NCBI GenBank assembly: GCA_009845505.1
Contig: VXZL01000086.1
Span: 1-8,563 of the forward strand
Origin: Candidatus Poribacteria bacterium
GTDB lineage: Bacteria; Poribacteria; WGA-4E; WGA-3G
Reading direction: 5' to 3'
Length of the DNA stretch: 8,563 nucleotides
The position numbers were made by a program, and so were the translations under genes. This document shows positions 1 to 6,380 of this stretch, one piece after another. The stretch's first letter is position 1; every line of letters begins with the position of its first letter. Below the pieces are notes generated by a model. That model was not told the origin of the DNA, searched no databases, and worked only from the letters and a program-made list of their open reading frames with translations.

Positions 1-10
1 GGACAAAACA

Positions 11-604
11 GTGAAATATAACAGCAGTGCTGGCTTTTCGAGGCTCTTGATCATCTGGGTGATAACGCTTATTGTTGTCGCCGTCTCTCTCGGTTTGACC
101 CTGTTTCTGATTAATCAGTCGAGGCAGACGGTCATTCCGATTGCCCCACCGCCGTTGCCAGTTGCTGCGAATCCTTCAGATACACCGCCGCCGCCGCAAC
201 CACTCAATCTATTTCTTCTTGACCCAACGACTCTCACGCTTGTTCCAGTTAAAATTGAACGGCGGCTTCATGCCGAGTTTACGCAACGTTTAGGGCAAGT
301 CGTCAAGGCACTTATTCAAGAAACACCGCCTAACTTTAGAAATCCTATTCCACGCGGCACACTCCTCAATGAAGTCTACATTGACAGCCATCAGACCGCC
401 TACTTAGATTTTTCAAGACACCTCACTGACGATCATATCGGTGGGACCACCGCTGAGCGTTTAACCGTTATGGCGATTCTTAAAACCGTCTTTGACGCAT
501 TCCCGAATGATATTAAACAGGTTCAGATTCTAATTGATGGAAACGAAGTAAAAACGCTTGCAGGACATCTTAACCTCTCACAGCCACTACACTTTTTCGA
601 TTGA
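11..604 (+). CDS. Membrane-anchored GerMN-domain protein
   Basis: A 197-residue protein with three visible parts: an N-terminal hydrophobic segment (about residues 11-34) after a short basic start, which looks like an uncleaved signal anchor; a proline-rich linker (about 43-64); and a GerMN-type domain (about 65-192). The domain shows the family's usual run: a short strand plus DPTT, then PIPRGT (113-117), VYID (122-125), AYLDFS (130-135), GGTTAERLTV (144-153), VQILIDG (171-177) and TLAGHLNLS (182-190). GerMN domains occur in spore germination protein GerM and, without sporulation, in envelope proteins of many bacteria, where they are thought to bind cell-wall material; no enzymatic activity is established. 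The start is GTG with a GGA 7 nt upstream, at the very edge of the window, so a longer upstream start cannot be excluded. It precedes pth by 9 nt, probably in one operon. Nothing nearby suggests sporulation. Confidence 0.85.
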   Translation: MKYNSSAGFSRLLIIWVITLIVVAVSLGLTLFLINQSRQTVIPIAPPPLPVAANPSDTPPPPQPLNLFLLDPTTLTLVPVKIERRLHAEFTQRLGQVVKALIQETPPNFRNPIPRGTLLNEVYIDSHQTAYLDFSRHLTDDHIGGTTAERLTVMAILKTVFDAFPNDIKQVQILIDGNEVKTLAGHLNLSQPLHFFD

Positions 605-613
605 GATTTGTGA

Positions 614-1195
614 ATGAAACTTATTATTGGACTCGGTAACCCCGGGCTCCGCTACCAAGACACCAAACACAACGTCGGCTTTCGCGTGATTGATGCCCTC
701 CACGAAAAAACGCAAGATAGGCAACAGAACTCACGCCGCACACAAACATCAATCTGCAAATCGCTTGTTATGCAGACAACGTGGCACGACACATCCGTTA
801 TCCTCGCAAAACCGATGACGTATATGAATAACAGTGGTGTAGCCGTTGCTGCGCTCGTTGAGCGGTTTGAGGTGCCCCTCTCGCAGCTCTGTGTTGTCTA
901 CGATGACGTTCATTTGGACATCGGTATATTGCGGATGCGTCAGAAAGGGAGTGACGGCGGACAGAAAGGGATGAAATCTATTATTCATCACTTGGGGACG
1001 AACGAGTTTCCGCGTCTCCGTATCGGCATTGGTGAACCAATTGGTGATTTGGTCGATTATGTTCTCACGGAATTTTCGCAAACCGAAGAGATAGAAATCG
1101 AATCTACTATCCATCGAGCAGTTGATGCTATCGAAACCTTCGTCAAGGATGATATCCTAACAGTCATGAATCAATTTAACCGACCCCAACAGTGA
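614..1195 (+). CDS. pth: Peptidyl-tRNA hydrolase
   Basis: Cytosolic esterase that splits peptidyl-tRNAs released by stalled or aborted translation, recycling tRNA. The 193-residue length is standard for bacterial Pth. Recognisable motifs are the N-terminal IIGLGNPG (4-11) with Asn9, KHNVGF (18-23) with the presumed catalytic base His19, TYMNNSG (69-75) with the substrate-binding Asn72, VVYDDVHLD (94-102) with the His-orienting Asp97, and HHLGTNEFPRLRIGIG (125-140). One departure is GGQKGMKSI (115-123), where E. coli-type enzymes have GGHNGLK; the two residues replaced correspond to E. coli His113 and Asn114, which contact the substrate. I recall similar Q/K variants in some bacterial enzymes, so loss of activity is not implied. 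Neighbours 9 and 12 nt away suggest one operon with the GerMN protein and the PLP enzyme. Confidence 0.97.
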   Translation: MKLIIGLGNPGLRYQDTKHNVGFRVIDALHEKTQDRQQNSRRTQTSICKSLVMQTTWHDTSVILAKPMTYMNNSGVAVAALVERFEVPLSQLCVVYDDVHLDIGILRMRQKGSDGGQKGMKSIIHHLGTNEFPRLRIGIGEPIGDLVDYVLTEFSQTEEIEIESTIHRAVDAIETFVKDDILTVMNQFNRPQQ

Positions 1196-1196
1196 A

Positions 1197-1203
1197 GAGG
1201 TGA
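1197..1203 (+). promoter_or_regulatory. Ribosome binding site of the PLP enzyme gene
   Basis: GAGGTGA, with GAGG 7 nt before the ATG at 1208. It begins just after the pth stop codon and supports this start over later in-frame ones. Confidence 0.7.
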
Positions 1204-1207
1204 GACT

Positions 1208-2317
1208 ATGGATAAAAAATACCGTATTCAGAACGTTGAGACGATACCCAGCCCATCGCTGGTTGTTTATCTCGCACAGGTTCAACAGAACATTGAACGT
1301 GCTATTGCTGTTGTTGATGGAGATGTCTCGAAGCTTAGACCGCATGCGAAGACGCATAAAACCGCAGAGATTATCGCCATGGAGCGTGAGGCTGGCATCC
1401 TTAAGCACAAATGCGCTACCCTGCGCGAAGCAGAAATGCTGGCACAGAACGGTATACAGGATATTGTGATTGCTTATCAGATGGTAGGACCCAATGTCAA
1501 TCGCTTCGTCTCGCTGCAGCAAACATATCCGCATGCCGATTTCAAGGTCGTCGTTGATCATTCAGAGGCAGTGAGAGCACTTTCGTCAGCCGCGGCGATG
1601 TCCGGTTTAAACGTCAAGGTTATGCTCGATCTGGATGTCGGCATGCATCGCACAGGGATACCCGTCAGTGATGAGGCTGTGGAGCTCTACGCCCAGATTG
1701 CAGCGGCGGATGGATTACAACCGTGGGGTCTACACGTTTACGATGGACATATCCACGATGAAGATGTAGCTGAGAGACAAGCGTCTTGCAACAAAAGCCT
1801 CGCGCAAGTAGAGGAGATGCAGGATAGGCTCTCTGCCAAAGGACTTGAAGTGCCGTTGATTGTGATGGGCGGTACACCCACATTCCCCATCTATGCCAAA
1901 ACGCCAGGCGTCGAGGCATCGCCGGGCACCTTCATTTTTCATGATCATGGGTACACGACCCTCTTCCCCGATCTCGGTTTTACCCCAGCAGCACTCCTCT
2001 TGAGTCGTATTATTAGCGTGCCTACCCCGAATCGGATTACCCTTGATTTGGGACATAAAGCCATCGCTGCAGATCCTGATGGTGTACGTGGGATCATCTT
2101 GAATATTGATGATGCTGAGGTGGACAAGCAGCATGAGGAACATTGGGCGATTAACGTTCCGGACAGTACGCCTCTGTCCATTGGACAGGAAATTTACGTC
2201 TGTCCAACACATATCTGCCCCTCTGTCGCGCTCCATCCGTTTTACTATGTCATAGATGCTGATGGCTATTGTCGGGAGACATGGGAAGTCACGGCACGAA
2301 ATCGAAGTGCTGCGTGA
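1208..2317 (+). CDS. PLP-dependent D-threonine aldolase / D-serine dehydratase family enzyme
   Basis: A 369-residue member of the fold-type III (alanine racemase-like) PLP enzymes that act on D-amino acids: D-threonine aldolase (to glycine plus aldehyde) or D-serine dehydratase DSD1 (to pyruvate plus ammonia). Seen: the N-terminal TPS-like SPSLVVY (15-21), the lysine motif RPHAKTHK (44-51) with Lys48 the expected Schiff-base lysine, MLDLDVGMHRTGI in the barrel, GLHVYDGHIHD, VMGGTPTFP, EASPGTFIFHD, and a C-terminal domain with PTHICPS. In the latter, His335 and Cys337 align with the metal-binding pair; His-x-Cys is the zinc pair of chicken D-serine dehydratase, whereas D-threonine aldolases use His-x-Asp, as I recall. 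That favours a dehydratase-like metal site, but the substrate cannot be fixed from sequence. Probably a soluble cytosolic enzyme in D-amino acid catabolism. It is last in the left block and faces the membrane-protein gene 18 nt away. Confidence 0.88.
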   Translation: MDKKYRIQNVETIPSPSLVVYLAQVQQNIERAIAVVDGDVSKLRPHAKTHKTAEIIAMEREAGILKHKCATLREAEMLAQNGIQDIVIAYQMVGPNVNRFVSLQQTYPHADFKVVVDHSEAVRALSSAAAMSGLNVKVMLDLDVGMHRTGIPVSDEAVELYAQIAAADGLQPWGLHVYDGHIHDEDVAERQASCNKSLAQVEEMQDRLSAKGLEVPLIVMGGTPTFPIYAKTPGVEASPGTFIFHDHGYTTLFPDLGFTPAALLLSRIISVPTPNRITLDLGHKAIAADPDGVRGIILNIDDAEVDKQHEEHWAINVPDSTPLSIGQEIYVCPTHICPSVALHPFYYVIDADGYCRETWEVTARNRSAA

Positions 2318-2335
2318 TCCTATAAAATGCGACGC

Positions 2336-4288
2336 TCACGGCCACGGAAAAAACGGTGCTGGTACGTTTGCGCCCCAACTGATAAGCACCCACACAACCG
2401 CCATGCTGAATTCCCCAAAGACCATACCCAAGAAGAAAGGGCGGAGTCGCTGATACTGCCGAATGCCGCTGTAGCGTAGGATTGGGGTCTTAATGCTCCA
2501 GGCAATTACAACCGGGAACCAAAACACAATAAGTGTCCACGAAGCCGATAGCGCATATCCAAGTGGATGCAAGGGCCACCACCAGTATAACATCCGCAAG
2601 ATAACCAGCCCTGTTGTCACGAGCGCACCGATGCCAAAAAAGATTCCACCAGTTGTGCGGAAGTCTGCCCCTAATCCCTCCATCGCCGCGACGTTGTCTC
2701 TGAAAGCCCAAAGTGGATTTCCGCGATAGGTGTAGCTATACATATAGTTTGCACCGTGTGTATAAGGAAGCCATAAGTGGATAGCAGCCGCACATAAGAA
2801 GGCGAGTGTGCTCCCTAACACAAACACACCTAAGAGTGAACGATAGGACATTCCCACCCGATCTCTGATTTTTAAACCGTCTAAAAAACCTGTTAGAATT
2901 AATCCGCGTTGATCGCGAGTAAAGATAGCATCAAGGAACGAGAGTATAGTAAGGCTTTGTGCCCCCAATGTTGCTTTGCTCGCAATGAGTTGATAGAGAT
3001 CTATCGGTCGAAACGATGTTTCCGTCATTAGCAATCCACCTTCAGCTGTACTACGCGCCATGACCACTGCTACGATGCCGATATAGACGAGTATCTCGAA
3101 TGCGGCGAACCCTAAATTCAGTCCTGCTGCGTAACACCATCCTATCGCAAGAAGCAGACTCATAATAAGTCCCCAAACTGCCGTGCGGTAAGGCATAAGT
3201 TCCGCCGTATCATCTACTTTGTTTGTACGAAACGCTCGCCGAAACACGCTTCTGAAATGTGGAAATCCCATATAGATAAACGAAATAACCAGCACCACAT
3301 AAGCACCTGCGACTTGGTAACCCAAATAGAGTCGGGTCGGGTAGAGAGGCATCCCGCTTACCCGTAGACCAAACATCGCTGCGACGACATCTTGGAACCG
3401 CGTGAGAAGAAAAAAGAACCATAGACTGAAAAGCAGTTGTGTCGGCAGGAGATAGAAAAATCCTACCGCTGCAAAAGAGAGGAAAATCGGGGTGTAGGCG
3501 ATGGCGTTGAAGGGCTGTTCTGTAAAGTATTGATTCAGTAGGTAACGGAGCGGAAAGTTCGGGATTTGGGGCCAGATTTCATGAAGACCGTTTAAGGTAA
3601 AGATAAGCGCAGGCAATCCAAACCCTAACCACATCAAGCGATTCCGCAGAAAACCGCGTCCCTCGTGTACGAACTCAAGCGGGAGCGAAACCAATGGAAA
3701 TGACAGTTTCTCATTTTCAATCCACTGTTTTCGCAGGATTGCTGCGAGGCAGAGAAACGCTGTGAAAACTAAAAAGACAAGCACACCCCAGAGGCACAAC
3801 GGCTCTATCCAGGCGCGCCACGGAATTACATCACCCGTCTCGGTGCCTTCATAGAAACTGATTGCAATCGCTGCTTGTCCTTTTTGTTCTGGCGAAAATG
3901 GAATCAACCACGGCTTGATGTGTGGGAAAAACAGCGTATCCCAACTGTTCGTTTCATTGGTAAAGTAGTTGACTGCGATGAGGGCGGGAATGAGTTTTTC
4001 CATCACCCCGCGCGATGAGATCATCGAGGCGACCAGCATCATACAGTAGATGCCCATCAACTCCCGCGGCGATAATCCGAATCGATTGTTCAGTTTTTCG
4101 AGCAACCGATTCCCTAATACCAGAAAAAAGAACAATCCAATGACCGCAGGTGGCAGCTGCAAAAACCCGATTTGGATGTAGGTGATTACCAATTCCGCAT
4201 AAGAGACGATGCAGCATATAGCAACAACGAAGCAGATACCGAGAAGAATGGAACGTCCTGATATACGATTTTCATCTGTCGGAAACAA
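2336..4288 (-). CDS. Polytopic membrane protein, DUF6785/DUF6784-type, function unknown
   Basis: A 650-residue, very hydrophobic protein with about 12-13 likely membrane helices (roughly residues 13-35, 46-64, 164-186, 217-236, 266-290, 324-341, 370-392, 394-412, 485-507, 548-566, 576-599, 616-638). Between helices lie conserved-looking stretches typical of the family: LSPRELMGIYCMML (72-85), ENEKLSFPLVSLPLEF (191-206), ARSTAEGGLLMTETSFRP (411-428) and, in the DUF6784-like tail, HPLGYALSASW (574-584) and YQRLRPFFLGMVFGEF (612-627). Length and order fit the DUF6785 family, which I know as uncharacterised; a distant likeness to oligopeptide (OPT) transporters is possible but unproven, so transport is only a guess. 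The start is TTG: no ATG precedes the first helix, an in-frame TAG lies 5 codons upstream, and AGGA sits 10 nt before it, just downstream of a good promoter. The gene stands alone, convergent with the PLP enzyme gene and divergent from the wHTH-maf block. Confidence 0.8.
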   Translation of the reverse strand: MFPTDENRISGRSILLGICFVVAICCIVSYAELVITYIQIGFLQLPPAVIGLFFFLVLGNRLLEKLNNRFGLSPRELMGIYCMMLVASMISSRGVMEKLIPALIAVNYFTNETNSWDTLFFPHIKPWLIPFSPEQKGQAAIAISFYEGTETGDVIPWRAWIEPLCLWGVLVFLVFTAFLCLAAILRKQWIENEKLSFPLVSLPLEFVHEGRGFLRNRLMWLGFGLPALIFTLNGLHEIWPQIPNFPLRYLLNQYFTEQPFNAIAYTPIFLSFAAVGFFYLLPTQLLFSLWFFFLLTRFQDVVAAMFGLRVSGMPLYPTRLYLGYQVAGAYVVLVISFIYMGFPHFRSVFRRAFRTNKVDDTAELMPYRTAVWGLIMSLLLAIGWCYAAGLNLGFAAFEILVYIGIVAVVMARSTAEGGLLMTETSFRPIDLYQLIASKATLGAQSLTILSFLDAIFTRDQRGLILTGFLDGLKIRDRVGMSYRSLLGVFVLGSTLAFLCAAAIHLWLPYTHGANYMYSYTYRGNPLWAFRDNVAAMEGLGADFRTTGGIFFGIGALVTTGLVILRMLYWWWPLHPLGYALSASWTLIVFWFPVVIAWSIKTPILRYSGIRQYQRLRPFFLGMVFGEFSMAVVWVLISWGANVPAPFFPWP

Positions 4289-4298
4289 TATCGCACTG

Positions 4299-4302
4299 TC
4301 CT
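4299..4302 (-). promoter_or_regulatory. Ribosome binding site for the TTG start of the membrane protein
   Basis: AGGA read on the minus strand, 10 nt upstream of the TTG. The spacing is a little long, but this is the only Shine-Dalgarno-like match between the promoter and the first membrane helix, so it decides the start. Confidence 0.5.
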
Positions 4303-4320
4303 ATGTTAAGGATTTGATAA

Positions 4321-4349
4321 AGTTTAGCATAAGGTGAGAGCCTTGTCAA
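4321..4349 (-). promoter_or_regulatory. Sigma70-type promoter of the membrane protein gene
   Basis: Read on the minus strand: a perfect -35 TTGACA (4349-4344), a spacer of exactly 17 nt, and a -10 TAAACT (4326-4321; 4 of 6 consensus bases). The predicted transcription start near 4313 leaves a leader of about 25 nt before the TTG codon. The spacer holds a short inverted repeat, AAGG-6-CCTT (4331-4344), too small to call an operator. Confidence 0.7.
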
Positions 4350-4460
4350 TGCGATGTCTTGAAGTTGGCACGGCACCCCACGCTGCAATGCCTTATACTT
4401 AAAAAATAATAAAAATCACTTTTCTGTAACTTATTCTCAAATAAAAACGTTATGTAAAGT

Positions 4461-4769
4461 ATGAATAATACTGGTTACTTATGGACTGAAGCGATGCCTA
4501 ATGAATCAATTCAATCCTTTGTTAAAGTTAATCCGCTCGTTGGGCTACCCGTCAAAACCTTACGTCTATATAACGCGTTAGAGGTTTTCAAGAAGAAATA
4601 TCGTTCTTCGGAAGAACCGGAATGGTTTAGTATTCCCCAACGCGATCCACTTCTTCAGAAAATTGGATTTTCTAAAACGGAGATTGAAACTGGTATCAAG
4701 GAATTGAAGCGAGCGAATTTGTTGCAAATTCGCGAGGAAGATGATACATGTTGGTATTGCCTAAAATAG
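4461..4769 (+). CDS. Small hypothetical protein with a winged-helix-like region
   Basis: A 102-residue protein I do not recognise. Residues about 29-89 look like a small winged helix-turn-helix: a helix (KTLRLYNALEVFKKKY, 32-47), a loop, then DPLLQKIGFSKTEIETGIKE (62-81) followed by LKRANLLQI, which has the spacing of an HTH with a recognition helix and the start of a wing, as seen in many bacterial regulators and replication-type wHTH domains. The C-terminal REEDDTCWYCLK contains Cys-x-x-Cys (97-100) but no further obvious metal ligands. No signal peptide or membrane segment. The start ATG has only a weak GTAAAG upstream. The maf start follows the TAG stop by 1 nt, which implies coupled translation. 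A DNA-binding role is inferred from the pattern only; the protein may instead mediate protein contacts. Confidence 0.7.
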   Translation: MNNTGYLWTEAMPNESIQSFVKVNPLVGLPVKTLRLYNALEVFKKKYRSSEEPEWFSIPQRDPLLQKIGFSKTEIETGIKELKRANLLQIREEDDTCWYCLK

Positions 4770-4770
4770 G

Positions 4771-5385
4771 ATGCAAGCGCGCGAACCGATCTTAAACACC
4801 TCGCGTCTGGTATTAGCCTCTGCGTCGCCTCGCCGCGCTCAGTTGTTATCGCAAATTGGACTAACCTTTGAGGTCTGTCCAAGCGATGTCATTGAACCGC
4901 CGCACAGTGCGTTTTCAAACGAGCAAGGGGATGAGATAACGCAGGAACTTGCCTTACTAAAGGCGAGAGCCGTCGCGCAACACTACACCGAAGGTGTAAT
5001 TATCGGTGCCGATACCTTGGTATCGCTAAATGGAAGGCTTCTCGGAAAACCTGTTGATGATGCAGACGCTATAACAATGCTGACGCAGCTCAGCGGCACC
5101 GCTCATGAGGTCATAACAGGTGTCGCACTCGTGAACGCTTCAACAGCGCAGACTGTTGTTTGGGCAGAAACGACCCAAGTTTATTTTCGGCGGCTGCATA
5201 GAACCGAGATCGCTGATTATGTCGCTACTGGTGAAGCAGCGGATAAAGCAGGTGCCTACGGAATCCAAGAACGAGGTGCTGCTTTCGTTAACCGCATTGA
5301 GGGCTGCTACTTCAATGTCGTCGGACTGCCGTTAGCAAGCCTTGTTGAACGCCTCTCCAACTTCCAATCCGATGTCGGCACGTAA
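4771..5385 (+). CDS. maf: Maf/YhdE-family nucleoside triphosphate pyrophosphatase
   Basis: Cytosolic house-cleaning enzyme that hydrolyses nucleoside triphosphates (dTTP, UTP and modified pyrimidine nucleotides in YhdE-type members) to the monophosphate and pyrophosphate; overproduction of Maf proteins affects septation. The 204 residues carry the signature LVLASASPRR (13-22), KARAVA (64-69), IIGADTLV (77-84) with the catalytic Asp81, GKPVDD (92-97), MLTQLSGTAHEVITGVALV (103-121), YVATGEAADKAGAYGIQERGA (150-170) with Gln166, and the closing IEGCYFNVVGLPL. GADT and the KAGAYGIQ block place it nearer YhdE than the m7GTP-specific YceF group. There is no well-spaced Shine-Dalgarno (AGG of TAGG abuts the ATG), so initiation probably depends on ribosomes finishing the gene 1 nt upstream. 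The next gene starts inside its end. Confidence 0.95.
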   Translation: MQAREPILNTSRLVLASASPRRAQLLSQIGLTFEVCPSDVIEPPHSAFSNEQGDEITQELALLKARAVAQHYTEGVIIGADTLVSLNGRLLGKPVDDADAITMLTQLSGTAHEVITGVALVNASTAQTVVWAETTQVYFRRLHRTEIADYVATGEAADKAGAYGIQERGAAFVNRIEGCYFNVVGLPLASLVERLSNFQSDVGT

Positions 5386-6037
5386 GAACTACACCTCCAC
5401 CGAGGGCTACACCGAAATTGTGAAGCCCGGCGAAATGGGAATCACCAAACTCCATTTCGGAATTCTTACCCTCACGCCCCAGACAACTTTCTTCGACCAC
5501 TCTGATGATGCTGAAGTCGCGCTGATTGCGTTGGGTGGACACTGCACATTGTTGGTAGGGCATAACGGAAACAAAGCCTACGGCGTTTTGGGTGAACGTT
5601 CAAAGGTCTTTGAGGGTGAGGCGTGTGTGGCGCATATTCCACATCACACAACTTATGAGATGCTCGTAGGAGAGGCGGGTGTTGAGATCGCAGTCTGCAA
5701 AGTGGAATCCCATTCGGAATCCGCTGCGGTGATTCTGGAGGCGGGAGAGACAGCACCCGAGCAGGAGACGCATCTCAGGATATGGGAAAACATTGCAGAT
5801 GTAAGCACAAGCGACACGCCTGTGATACCTACACAGGGAGAGGCGATCTGTTTCTATAGATCCCTTGATGTGAACGGTAGTGCTGTTTTTGAAGTCACGC
5901 GCACCGTAGATGACAAAAGAACGGCACGCGTGCAGCTGTCTAACAACGATGTCCTAATGCTCTCAGAGCAGGATAGCATCCTATCCCTAACGTCTGAAGG
6001 GGGTGGCTACCAGTTATGGGTCCAACCCAATTTATAG
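5372..6037 (+). CDS. IolB/KduI-like cupin protein, C-terminal metal site missing
   Basis: A 221-residue protein whose N-terminal half resembles 5-deoxy-glucuronate isomerase IolB: GYTEIVKPGEMGITKLHFGILTL-type opening, a central EVALIALGGHCTLLVG strand pair, GERSKVFEGEACVAHIPHHTTYEM (about 75-98) and VEIAVCKVES, the counterparts of the IolB pattern in which a gene product with FG..G.R.SVFEG is followed by .Y.P....Y and ELAVC. The C-terminal half is recognisable only as a weak second cupin (CFYRSLD... NNDVLMLSEQD... GYQLWV). The PPHKHD-type metal motif and the GYHP motif of IolB are absent, and the protein is about 40-50 residues shorter than IolB. It may therefore be a non-catalytic or re-purposed relative; no other inositol genes are nearby. 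ATG at 5372 overlaps maf by 14 nt; a TTG 30 nt upstream would add 10 residues but has no better ribosome binding site. Confidence 0.75.
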   Translation: MSARKNYTSTEGYTEIVKPGEMGITKLHFGILTLTPQTTFFDHSDDAEVALIALGGHCTLLVGHNGNKAYGVLGERSKVFEGEACVAHIPHHTTYEMLVGEAGVEIAVCKVESHSESAAVILEAGETAPEQETHLRIWENIADVSTSDTPVIPTQGEAICFYRSLDVNGSAVFEVTRTVDDKRTARVQLSNNDVLMLSEQDSILSLTSEGGGYQLWVQPNL

Positions 6038-6053
6038 CAGCACAGACACAGTT

Positions 6054-6356
6054 TTACTCGCCTTCAATGAGTTCGCCACCCTTTTTGAGAAAAGCGACAG
6101 CACTGCGTGAGATTTGAACTTTTACTTCTTGATTGTTCAATTCTCCAACAGTGATGAGAATAATGTTCTTATCGTTACTCAGACCCAGAATTTTACCATG
6201 CAATCCACCATTGGTTACAATTTCATCACCCTTGGAGAGATTCTCCAGCATATTCTGGTGTTTTTTTCGTTTGGCTTGTTCCGGTCGCCATAATAGGAAG
6301 TACATGATAGCACCCATTGCGATGAACGGAACAAGCAGCCCCATTATTTGATCCAT
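6054..6356 (-). CDS. yajC: Preprotein translocase accessory subunit YajC
   Basis: Inner-membrane protein that associates with SecDF and the SecYEG translocon and assists protein export. From the ATG at 6356 it is 100 residues, normal for YajC: one N-terminal membrane helix (about 3-23), then the hallmark FLLWRPEQAKRKKHQ (20-34), LSKGDEIVTNGGLHGKI (40-56), a small beta-rich cytosolic domain, and VKVQISRSAVAFL (78-90). The ATG at 6356 is chosen because AAAGGAG lies 6 nt upstream; an upstream in-frame start at 6377 would put that Shine-Dalgarno inside the coding region and add seven residues. It is last in the ruvB-queA-yajC block, 24 nt after queA; secD, which often follows, is not here, and the gene converges on the IolB-like gene with a 16-nt gap. 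Confidence 0.96.
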   Translation of the reverse strand: MDQIMGLLVPFIAMGAIMYFLLWRPEQAKRKKHQNMLENLSKGDEIVTNGGLHGKILGLSNDKNIILITVGELNNQEVKVQISRSAVAFLKKGGELIEGE

Positions 6357-6362
6357 AAAAAT

Positions 6363-6369
6363 CTCCTTT
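6363..6369 (-). promoter_or_regulatory. Strong ribosome binding site of yajC
   Basis: AAAGGAG on the minus strand, 6 nt upstream of the ATG at 6356. It lies in the queA-yajC gap and fixes the yajC start. Confidence 0.85.
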
Positions 6370-6380
6370 ACTAACAACTA

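Noticed and set aside
181..202. CCG-rich triplet repeat
   Set aside because: It encodes the proline-rich linker of the GerMN protein and is explained by that; too short to be a notable tandem repeat.
1730..2236. 168-residue antisense frame within the PLP enzyme gene
   Set aside because: It lies wholly opposite a well-supported conserved gene, its translation is rich in Cys, Arg and His with no recognisable motif, and no start signal precedes it.
4365..4399. Possible plus-strand promoter TTGGCA ... TATACT before the wHTH gene
   Set aside because: Each box is a fair match, but the spacer is 23 nt, well outside the 16-18 nt range, so they cannot be paired with confidence. The AT-rich stretch after it (about 4394-4460) probably holds the real start signal, but no clear pair is visible.
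5971..5986. Perfect hairpin GGATAG-CATC-CTATCC near the end of the IolB-like gene
   Set aside because: It lies within the coding sequence, 50 nt before the stop, with no T-tract after it. A 6-bp stem of this kind occurs by chance, so it is not called a terminator.
6357..6377. Seven-residue N-terminal extension of YajC
   Set aside because: The stretch contains the strong Shine-Dalgarno AAAGGAG for the ATG at 6356, and YajC proteins usually begin just before the membrane helix.
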